Below are positions 53,741 through 60,422 of a stretch of 64,000 nt of DNA, one piece after another. Under the pieces are notes generated by a model. It was given only the letters and a program-made list of their open reading frames with translations, did not search any database and had not been told where the DNA came from. Source of the stretch: Lentimicrobiaceae bacterium (lineage in GTDB: Bacteria > Bacteroidota > Bacteroidia > Bacteroidales > F082); assembly GCA_015061315.1 (NCBI GenBank), contig SUWV01000001.1, positions 1 to 64,000 of the forward strand. Reading direction: 5' to 3'. How positions within the stretch are numbered: position 1 is the first letter of the stretch; every line of letters starts with the position of its first letter. The position numbers and the translations under genes were made by a program.

Positions 53741-55582
53741 ATGGATACTAATGCTCTTTTTAAGATAGGATACGGACTTTATGTCCTGACTTCTAACTAT
53801 GAGAACATAGACAACGGCTGTATCATCAACACGGTGATTCAGATTACTGATGAGCCATTGCGTATAGCCGTCGTCGTCAACAAGAAAAACTATACGCACG
53901 AGCTTATTCTCAACTCGTGCGTATTTAATTTGTCGATGCTGACAACAGAAACGCCTTTCAAGGTGATAGAACATTTCGGATTCCAAAGCGGCAAAGACGT
54001 AAATAAATTCGCCGACTGCGAACAGGAGTTCCGCTCTAAAAACAATGTTCTATATATTCCTAAATATACCAACTCATACATCTCTTGCCACGTGGTAAGC
54101 CATCAGGATTTGGGAACACACACCATGTTCTTCGCTGATGTAATAGATTCTAAAGTGTTATCAGAAAAAGAATCATTGACTTACAGTTACTATCAGAACA
54201 ACATCAAACCTAAGAAAGAGACTAACGGCAAAAAAGGCTGGTACTGCAAAATCTGCGGCTGGGTTCATGAAGACGAGAACCTGCCAGACGATATAATTTG
54301 TCCTTTATGCAAACACGGCAAAGATGCTTTCGAGAAAATTGAAGATGACAAAACAACTGAAATAGTAGAAACAAAACAAAGTATTGATATGTTAAAGATA
54401 AACTTGACAAACGACATTTACTATGTCGGCGTTAATGACCGCAAGACCGAACTCTTTGAAAATCACATGGAACTTCCTAACGGCGTTTCATACAACTCAT
54501 ATCTCATCGTCGATGAAAAGATAGCTCTCATCGACCCAGTGGAAGTCAGCTTCATGGCTGAATTTCTCTTCAAGATTAAAAGCGTCATCGGCGACCGCAA
54601 GATAGATTATCTCGTCATCAACCACGACGAGCCAGATCATAGCGGTGCTGTCCGCGCTATCGTTCAAGAATATCCAGATGTGGAAGTCATAGGTAATGCC
54701 AAAACCTTCGCTCCTCTTGAATCATTCTACGGACCTTTGAACAATAAGAAGATCGTTGCAGAAGGCGAGACATTATGCCTCGGAAAACACACGCTTCAGT
54801 TCTTCATGGTTCCTATGTGCCACTGGCCAGAATCGATGGTGACATACGAACAGACAAATAAGATATTGTTCTCCAACGACGCTTTCGGAGGTTTCGGCGC
54901 TCTCAACGGCTGCATCTTCGATGACGAAGCAAACCTCGATTTCTATGAAGACGATATGCGTCGTTATTATGCAAATATCGTTGGTAAGGTCGCTGCTCAG
55001 GCTGTCAAGGCAGTCCAGAAACTTGGACCATTAGAGATAAAGATGATTGCACCTTCACACGGCTTGGTATGGCGCAGCAACTTGAATTGGGTTCTCGACA
55101 AATACGTGAAATGGAGCACAGGTGAGAATGAAGAAGGTGTCGTTATCGTTTACGGTTCTATGTACGGCAACACAGCTTTGATGGCCGACATCATCGCTCG
55201 TGGCGTGTCGGAAGCAGGTGTCAAGAATATCAAGATATACGATGTCGCTAAGACAGAAGTCTCGCACATCATCAGCGATATATGGAAATACAAAGGCGCC
55301 ATCATCGGAGCCTGCGCACACTACGGCAGCGTGTTCCCTAACATGACATTATTGTTGCACGAACTTACAGAGTTCAAGCCAAAGAACAAGATCTACGGCG
55401 TATTCGGCGGCATGAGCTGGGGCGGCGGTGGCGTGAAATACATCAACAACGTCATGGAAAAGAACCAATGGGAATGCCCAGTAGAATCAGTCGAAGTGCA
55501 AGGCGCACCATATCGCGACGAAGACGTGGAACGACTCTACAATATGGGAAAAACTATTGGAGAAGCGGTGAAGAAAATCTGA
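53741..55582 (+). CDS. Flavodiiron protein fused to flavin-reductase and rubredoxin domains
   Basis: The 613-residue protein joins a flavin-reductase-like FMN domain (about 1-150, FKIGYGLYVLTSNY), a rubredoxin domain (about 166-200, CKICGWVHE and CPLCKHG), a metallo-beta-lactamase diiron domain (about 215-455, with NHDEPDHSG, CHWPES, SNDAFGGFG and APSHG as iron ligands) and a flavodoxin domain (about 460-613, GSMYGNTALMAD). It should reduce O2 to water and/or NO to N2O. The fused modules supply electrons internally; a separate rubredoxin gene precedes it. Confidence 0.9.
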   Translation: MDTNALFKIGYGLYVLTSNYENIDNGCIINTVIQITDEPLRIAVVVNKKNYTHELILNSCVFNLSMLTTETPFKVIEHFGFQSGKDVNKFADCEQEFRSKNNVLYIPKYTNSYISCHVVSHQDLGTHTMFFADVIDSKVLSEKESLTYSYYQNNIKPKKETNGKKGWYCKICGWVHEDENLPDDIICPLCKHGKDAFEKIEDDKTTEIVETKQSIDMLKINLTNDIYYVGVNDRKTELFENHMELPNGVSYNSYLIVDEKIALIDPVEVSFMAEFLFKIKSVIGDRKIDYLVINHDEPDHSGAVRAIVQEYPDVEVIGNAKTFAPLESFYGPLNNKKIVAEGETLCLGKHTLQFFMVPMCHWPESMVTYEQTNKILFSNDAFGGFGALNGCIFDDEANLDFYEDDMRRYYANIVGKVAAQAVKAVQKLGPLEIKMIAPSHGLVWRSNLNWVLDKYVKWSTGENEEGVVIVYGSMYGNTALMADIIARGVSEAGVKNIKIYDVAKTEVSHIISDIWKYKGAIIGACAHYGSVFPNMTLLLHELTEFKPKNKIYGVFGGMSWGGGGVKYINNVMEKNQWECPVESVEVQGAPYRDEDVERLYNMGKTIGEAVKKI

Positions 55583-55680
55583 AAATCTGAGAAATTGAAA
55601 ATCTGAAAATTAATGTAGAGACGTGACATATTACACCATTGAAATAAAAAAAATAAGTAATTAGAGCGTCTTTCTATAAT
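55581..55680. repeat. Octamer-like array (tctgaaaa) and degenerate AGAGACG inverted repeat
   Basis: GAAAATCTGA-type units follow the flavodiiron stop. GTAGAGACGTGACATATTAC (55615-55634) is then partnered by a degenerate AGAGCGTCTTTCT on the right. The left arm is nearly identical to that of the repeat at 56.39 kb. Confidence 0.55.
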
Positions 55681-55693
55681 ATTTATGACATCA

Positions 55694-55732
55694 AACTCCT
55701 TCGTTGAAACTAATCAGCGGAGGAGTTTTTTT
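55694..55732 (+). terminator. Rho-independent terminator downstream of the flavodiiron gene
   Basis: AACTCCTTCG (55694-55703) pairs with CGGAGGAGTT (55718-55727, one G-T pair) and is followed by a T run. The rest of this 339-bp gap holds repeats and the mgsA promoter only. Confidence 0.75.
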
Positions 55733-55888
55733 ATTGCAATAAAAAGCATATTAAAAATGTTCAATTCTATTTACAAAAATGTTCAAATCTAAACTTAAAA
55801 CTTACGTTTTTTTAAAGTACAACTTTCGATTAGCGCAAGAGCTAAAGTCATCGTCTAAAATATTTCCAATATAAACAGAAAATATCCG

Positions 55889-55896
55889 TATCTTTG
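55889..55896 (+). promoter_or_regulatory. -7 element (TATCTTTG) for mgsA
   Basis: TAnnTTTG match 25 bases before the mgsA ATG. Confidence 0.65.
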
Positions 55897-55921
55897 CTAT
55901 AAAATAAAACTTTATCATTCT

Positions 55922-56341
55922 ATGAAAACTATCGCTCTCGTTGCACACGATGCAAAAAAAGACGACCTTCTGCGCTGGGTCACAGAACACGCCGACAAAC
56001 TTATCGGCAATGAATTTTACGCTACTGGTACAACAGGTAAGATTTTATCTTCAGTATTACCTAATATTAATAGACTGAAATCTGGTCCTCTGGGCGGCGA
56101 CCAACAACTTGGCGCTCTTATCTCCGAAGGAAAAATCGATTATCTCATTTTCTTCTGGGATCCGATGACAAGCCAGCCTCACGACGTGGACGTGAAAGCT
56201 TTGCTGAGATTAAGCGTACTTTACGACGTGCCAACAGCCTGCAACCACGCATCAGCAGATTTCCTTATCAACTCGCAGCTTTTCGGAACTGAATATAAAT
56301 CATCGCCAGAAGATTATTCGGAATACCTTAATAGAATCTGA
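55922..56341 (+). CDS. mgsA: Methylglyoxal synthase
   Basis: The 139-residue protein converts dihydroxyacetone phosphate to methylglyoxal, a bypass used under sugar-phosphate stress. Motifs: IALVAHDAKKDDLLRW, ATGTTGKIL, GPLGGDQQLGALISEG (catalytic Asp) and FFWDPMTSQPHDVDVKALLR. Length is normal for the family. It is a single gene with its own promoter. Confidence 0.95.
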   Translation: MKTIALVAHDAKKDDLLRWVTEHADKLIGNEFYATGTTGKILSSVLPNINRLKSGPLGGDQQLGALISEGKIDYLIFFWDPMTSQPHDVDVKALLRLSVLYDVPTACNHASADFLINSQLFGTEYKSSPEDYSEYLNRI

Positions 56342-56383
56342 AAGGGTATAAAGGATTAAAGGGTTAAGGTGCTATAAGACAAT

Positions 56384-56449
56384 AAGTAGAGACGTGCCAC
56401 ATTACACATATAAAAAATAAACACGATATAATTGGTGCGTCTTCAAGAA
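56384..56449. repeat. AGAGACG-type inverted repeat element
   Basis: GTAGAGACGTGCCACATTAC on the left and TAATTGGTGCGTCTT on the right form an imperfect inverted repeat. The left arm matches the copy at 55615. Confidence 0.6.
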
Positions 56450-56455
56450 ATAAGT

Positions 56456-56505
56456 AGAGACGTACCAATGATTCCTGTAACATAAAAGAACATTGATACG
56501 TCTCT
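56456..56505. repeat. AGAGACG-type inverted repeat element (best copy)
   Basis: AGAGACGTACCAATG (56456-56470) and CATTGATACGTCTCT (56491-56505) pair at 14 of 15 positions. The same palindrome, with small changes, lies inside the polA coding sequence. Confidence 0.75.
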
Positions 56506-56534
56506 ATAATTTAATAAAAATCTATAAATCTTTT

Positions 56535-56578
56535 TAGGTTTTCAAATTTTCAGATTTTCAGGTTTTCAGTTTCTTATT
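56535..56578. repeat. Tandem array (aggttttc/agattttc)
   Basis: About five degenerate 8-9-bp units of the type ttttcagg/ttttcaga, just before the 3' end of the minus-strand S46 peptidase gene. Confidence 0.65.
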
Positions 56579-56590
56579 ACCTTTGAGTCT

Positions 56591-58753
56591 TTACTCCACA
56601 ATCGTCATCTCTTCTATCAAGCGTGTCGCGCCAGCATATTTGTCGATGATAAACAAAACGTAACGAACATCGACAGAGATATTTTTACAGATAGATGGAT
56701 CGTAGATCAAATCGCTCATAGTGCCTTCCCAAGTGCGGTCGAAGTTGAGACCGAGAAGATGACCGTCGGCATTTAAGATAGGGCTGCCAGAGTTACCTCC
56801 CGTTGTATGATTGCCAGCGATGAAAGCAACGTGCATACTGCCGTCTTTGTCAGCATAACGACCATAATCCTTGTTCTCATAAAGCTCACGCAAACGATCT
56901 GTCACCACATAATCGTAGATGTCTGGATTTTCCTTCTGCATGATGCCGTCTAATGTAGTGAAGTGTTTGTAACGAACAGCGTCTCTTGGAGAGAAACCGC
57001 CGACTTTACCGTAAGTGACACGTAATGTGAAGTTAGCGTCAGGATACATCATCTTGTCAGGATTTTGCTCAGCATGAAATTCCATCTGTCCGCGCATAAA
57101 CACTCTTTGCAACTCAGCGATCTGACCGTTCAACTCGACGCTCTTATTTCTTACGTTATCGAAATAGAAATCCATCACATTATTATATGCCATCAATGCT
57201 GGGTCTTTAGCAAGTTTCTTAGCTTTTGAAGGCTTAAACTCATCTAAAAATTTATTAACATTCTCTTCCGAAGCGAACATTGTCTTAGCGAAAAGCTCAT
57301 CGACGTATGCTTGGACGTTGTCATATTTTTCGACTATAGTGTTCAAAAGTTCTGGACGGAAGTCGGCAGGCTGGTTGTTGATATATTCTTGAAGCACCAT
57401 TGCAGCCACTTCTTCATCTATCGGCTGATGGTAGTCTTTGAAGAACACTTTTGCAGCCTCTTTTGCATTAGCGACGAGTTTGTCGATTTCCTCCTGAGGA
57501 GTGTCTTTAGTGACCTTTGAAAGCCTGTTGAAGTTAGCAGCGAATGTCAAGACTTCAATTTGAAGAGCTGTCTCAGAGAGATAAGTCGTTGCCAATCTGT
57601 AAGGTTCATATTCTGCATAAAGTTTTTCAAACTCTTTGATAAGTTCTAAGTAAGCGCCTCTAGCACGGCTTTGATAAGCCCATTTAGTAAATTGTTTATC
57701 GAAAGCATGTTTCTTTTCAACGCCTTTGAAGTTGTTGATACCTTCTGTCACGCCCATCCATTTTTTCCATCCGTTGCCGAGACCAGCATGTTTTGAAGCA
57801 TATTGTATTCTCACCTTTGGATCTTTCTCTTGGTATTTATTATAGATGTCGAGGATCTTACCGCGGAGGTCGACGCTGACAGGATAGATGACGTTAGCTT
57901 CTTGATCGACAGCCACTGAAGGGAGATATTCGTTAGTACGAGCTGGATAGCCGAACACGAAAGTGAAGTCGCCTTCTTCAACGCCTTTCAAAGAGATAGG
58001 GAAATGATAGTTTGGTTTGTAAGGCATGTTATCTTCGCTATATTCAACGGCTTTGCCATCAGGAGAGACGTAGATACGGAAGATTGAGAAGTCGCCGGTG
58101 TGACGAGGCCATACCCAGTTGTCGGTGTCGCCGCCGAACTTACCGATATTTGAAGGAGGCGTGCCAACCATGCGGACGTCTTTGAACACCTCGTTATAAA
58201 TCATATAATATTGATTGCCGTGATAGAACGACTTAATCTCGACTTCATAATCGGTATTAGCTTCAGCTTCTTCTTTGATTTTTTTGATGTTATTCTTCAC
58301 TATTTCGCTTCTTTCTTCAGCCGACATATTACGTTCGTCGACGCCTTCGAGCACGCGAGCTGTCACATCTTCCATCTTTTTCAACATAACGGCTGTCAAG
58401 CCAGGACAAGGCAGTTCTTCTTCAAAGCTCATAGCCCAGAAACCATTAGTGAGATAGTCGTGTTCTACGGTACTATGATATTGAATCCAGTCGAAGCCGC
58501 AGTGATGGTTGGTGAAAAGCAGACCTTTGTCGCTAACGATCTCGCCGGTACAGCCTCCGCCAAAGAGTACTACAGCATCTTTCATACTGCTGTTGTTGAT
58601 AGAATAGATGTCTTCAACACTGATGTTCATTCCCATCTCTTGCATCTCTTGTTCGTTGTTTTGCAATAACATAGGAATCCACATACCTTCATCAGCTCTA
58701 AGATTCAAGAAGAGCGATGTGGTAACAAATAAGGATAAAAGGATTTTTTTCAT
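56591..58753 (-). CDS. dpp11: S46-family dipeptidyl peptidase, DPP11-like
   Basis: The 720-residue secreted peptidase has a signal peptide (about 1-20) and the S46 triad: His84 in FTNHHCGFDW, Asp221 in RHTGDFSIFR and Ser655 in TTGGNSGSPI. Dipeptidyl peptidases of this family feed periplasmic peptide catabolism by releasing dipeptides. The residue 18 after the catalytic Ser is Arg (GLNFDRTWEG, R673). In Porphyromonas enzymes, Arg673 gives DPP11 its Asp/Glu preference, whereas DPP7 has Gly. It probably cleaves after acidic residues. Confidence 0.88.
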   Translation of the reverse strand: MKKILLSLFVTTSLFLNLRADEGMWIPMLLQNNEQEMQEMGMNISVEDIYSINNSSMKDAVVLFGGGCTGEIVSDKGLLFTNHHCGFDWIQYHSTVEHDYLTNGFWAMSFEEELPCPGLTAVMLKKMEDVTARVLEGVDERNMSAEERSEIVKNNIKKIKEEAEANTDYEVEIKSFYHGNQYYMIYNEVFKDVRMVGTPPSNIGKFGGDTDNWVWPRHTGDFSIFRIYVSPDGKAVEYSEDNMPYKPNYHFPISLKGVEEGDFTFVFGYPARTNEYLPSVAVDQEANVIYPVSVDLRGKILDIYNKYQEKDPKVRIQYASKHAGLGNGWKKWMGVTEGINNFKGVEKKHAFDKQFTKWAYQSRARGAYLELIKEFEKLYAEYEPYRLATTYLSETALQIEVLTFAANFNRLSKVTKDTPQEEIDKLVANAKEAAKVFFKDYHQPIDEEVAAMVLQEYINNQPADFRPELLNTIVEKYDNVQAYVDELFAKTMFASEENVNKFLDEFKPSKAKKLAKDPALMAYNNVMDFYFDNVRNKSVELNGQIAELQRVFMRGQMEFHAEQNPDKMMYPDANFTLRVTYGKVGGFSPRDAVRYKHFTTLDGIMQKENPDIYDYVVTDRLRELYENKDYGRYADKDGSMHVAFIAGNHTTGGNSGSPILNADGHLLGLNFDRTWEGTMSDLIYDPSICKNISVDVRYVLFIIDKYAGATRLIEEMTIVE

Positions 58754-58785
58754 ATTGATAAAAATTTGATTTATTTCAATTTGTG

Positions 58786-58793
58786 CAAAGATA
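58786..58793 (-). promoter_or_regulatory. -7 element (TATCTTTG) for the S46 peptidase gene
   Basis: TAnnTTTG match about 33 bases before the ATG at 58753. Confidence 0.65.
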
Positions 58794-58800
58794 AAAAAAA

Positions 58801-58833
58801 GTCTACAGTCTACGGACTACAGACTATCGACTT
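58801..58833. repeat. Heptamer array (gtctaca/gtctacg/gactaca)
   Basis: About four 7-bp units of the family also found around gmhA and the second four-helix-bundle gene. Confidence 0.75.
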
Positions 58834-58903
58834 TGAATAATTTTTAAGAATAAAGATTGAAAAAAATTGAACAAAATACGTCATCTAATAAATAAATTAT
58901 AGG

Positions 58904-58911
58904 TAACTTTG
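58904..58911 (+). promoter_or_regulatory. -7 element (TAACTTTG) for gmhA
   Basis: TAnnTTTG match about 26 bases before the ATG at 58937. Confidence 0.65.
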
Positions 58912-58936
58912 CAAGAGACAAAAAATCGGATTTATC

Positions 58937-59527
58937 ATGAACAGAATACAAGAATCTATATTACAAAGCATTGAAGTCAAGAATAAGATTTTATCTGATG
59001 AGACTTTGATGCGTTCTATTGAAGAAGCTGTCGATGTTATTGTGGAGTCGTTGCGTAATGGAGGCAAGATTCATTTCTGTGGCAATGGTGGCAGTGCTGC
59101 CGACGCCCAGCATCTCGCCGCCGAACTCAGCGGTCGCTTCTATTTTGACCGTCCCCCGCTCAACGCCGAAGCCCTGCATTGTAACACCTCTTATCTCACA
59201 GCTGTCGGCAACGACTACGGCTACGACCATATCTTCAGCCGCCTCCTCGCAGCATCAGGGAAAGAAGGCGATGTACTCGTAGGAATATCGACAAGCGGCA
59301 ACAGCCGTAACATCATAGAGGCTTATAAAGTATGTGAAGAAAAAGGTATCAAAATAATATCTCTCACAGGAGCATCTGGCGGACTGATGAAAGACTTCGG
59401 AGGAATACTGCTCAACGTACCTTCCACCGACACTCCCCGCATCCAAGAAAGCCACATCATGATAGGACATATCATCTGCGAACTCGTGGAGAAGACTACA
59501 GTCTACAGTCTACGGTCTACAGACTAA
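58937..59527 (+). CDS. gmhA: Sedoheptulose-7-phosphate isomerase (SIS domain)
   Basis: The 196-residue protein makes the first step of ADP/GDP-heptose synthesis for the LPS inner core, or S-layer type glycans, from sedoheptulose 7-phosphate. Motifs: HFCGNGGSAADAQHLAAELS, DVLVGISTSGNS (sugar-phosphate Ser/Thr loop), and DTPRIQESHIMIGHIICELVE with the metal-ligand His. The final codons (TVYSLRSTD) are encoded by the heptamer array, so the natural C-terminus was extended or replaced by repeat DNA. Confidence 0.93.
   Translation: MNRIQESILQSIEVKNKILSDETLMRSIEEAVDVIVESLRNGGKIHFCGNGGSAADAQHLAAELSGRFYFDRPPLNAEALHCNTSYLTAVGNDYGYDHIFSRLLAASGKEGDVLVGISTSGNSRNIIEAYKVCEEKGIKIISLTGASGGLMKDFGGILLNVPSTDTPRIQESHIMIGHIICELVEKTTVYSLRSTD
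59495..59525. repeat. Heptamer array overlapping the gmhA 3' end
   Basis: About four units gtctaca/gtctacg/gactaca inside the last codons of gmhA. A second array lies downstream of the next gene. Confidence 0.85.
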
Positions 59528-59567
59528 TTCCAATAAATTATTAAGTTTAACTTTAACCAGAAAAATC

Positions 59568-59927
59568 ATGAATTTAAGAAACTTTGAAAATCTAAGAGTA
59601 TGGCAAGAAGCAAGATTACTTGTAACAGCCATTTACAAAATGATGCAGACTTGTAATGATTATGGTTTCCGCGACCAAATACAACGAGCATCTTTATCCA
59701 TCATGAACAATATTGCTGAAGGCTCTGAAAGTGGTTCAGACAAAGCATATATCAGGTATCTTAATATTGCACACGGAAGTTGTGCTGAAGTAAAAAGTAT
59801 GCTTTACCTTTGTGAAACACTTGATTATTGTAGCTCTGAAAAACGCCAAGAATTACAGTCAAAGTTATCAATGGTATCAAGTCAAATATATAAACTAACA
59901 GCATATTTAAAAAACAACATAAAATAA
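59568..59927 (+). CDS. Four-helix-bundle protein (23S-IVP family), second copy
   Basis: The 119-residue protein contains NLRVWQEARLLVTAIYKMMQ, DQIQRASLSIMNNIAEGSES and AHGSCAEVKSMLYLCETLDY, closely matching the paralogue at 15871. Function is unknown. Like that copy it lies between arrays of short tandem repeats, here of the heptamer type, and is not next to any rRNA operon. Confidence 0.88.
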   Translation: MNLRNFENLRVWQEARLLVTAIYKMMQTCNDYGFRDQIQRASLSIMNNIAEGSESGSDKAYIRYLNIAHGSCAEVKSMLYLCETLDYCSSEKRQELQSKLSMVSSQIYKLTAYLKNNIK

Positions 59928-59933
59928 CACACT

Positions 59934-59988
59934 GTCTACGGTCTATAGACTTAGGACTATAGACTGTAGACCGTAGTCCGTAGACTTT
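59934..59988. repeat. Heptamer array with palindromic symmetry after the second four-helix-bundle gene
   Basis: Units gtctacg, gtctata, gactata, gactgta, gaccgta, gtccgta run head to tail and partly in opposite senses, producing a hairpin-like array between the gene and the next ATG. Confidence 0.8.
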
Positions 59989-59992
59989 TACC

Positions 59993-60361
59993 ATGGCAAC
60001 TCATAATGAATTAGGCGCCTTAGGCGAGCAGATAGCTGTCGATTATCTCATCGAACGTGGCTATCAGATTATAGAAAGAAATTGGTCGAATGGCCATAAA
60101 GAAATAGACATCGTAGCAAAAGACGGCGACACCATAGTTATTGTCGAGGTGAAGACCCGACGTAGCACTTATCTCGTCGAGCCAGAAACCGCCGTCGATG
60201 TCTTTAAACAAAGAAACCTTATCTGGGCAGCAAATAGCTTCGTCAATCGTTTTCAATACGATAATGACATAAGGTTCGACATTATCTCCATCGTCATCGA
60301 TAGGAACAACGAAAAAAGGATAGAACACATCGAAGACGCATTCTATCCTTCTCTTAGATAG
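59993..60361 (+). CDS. YraN/UPF0102-family nuclease-like protein
   Basis: The 122-residue protein has the restriction-endonuclease-like core LGEQIAVDYLIERGYQIIER, WSNGHKEIDIVAKDGDTIVI and VEVKTRRS, preserving the E...D...ExK catalytic pattern. YraN proteins are widespread and poorly characterised; a role in DNA processing is suspected. It follows the repeat array directly. Confidence 0.9.
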   Translation: MATHNELGALGEQIAVDYLIERGYQIIERNWSNGHKEIDIVAKDGDTIVIVEVKTRRSTYLVEPETAVDVFKQRNLIWAANSFVNRFQYDNDIRFDIISIVIDRNNEKRIEHIEDAFYPSLR

Positions 60362-60422
60362 TCTAAAGTCTAATGACTAAAGGCAAAAGTCTGTTGTTAA
60401 TAACTTTAGACTTTATCTTACA

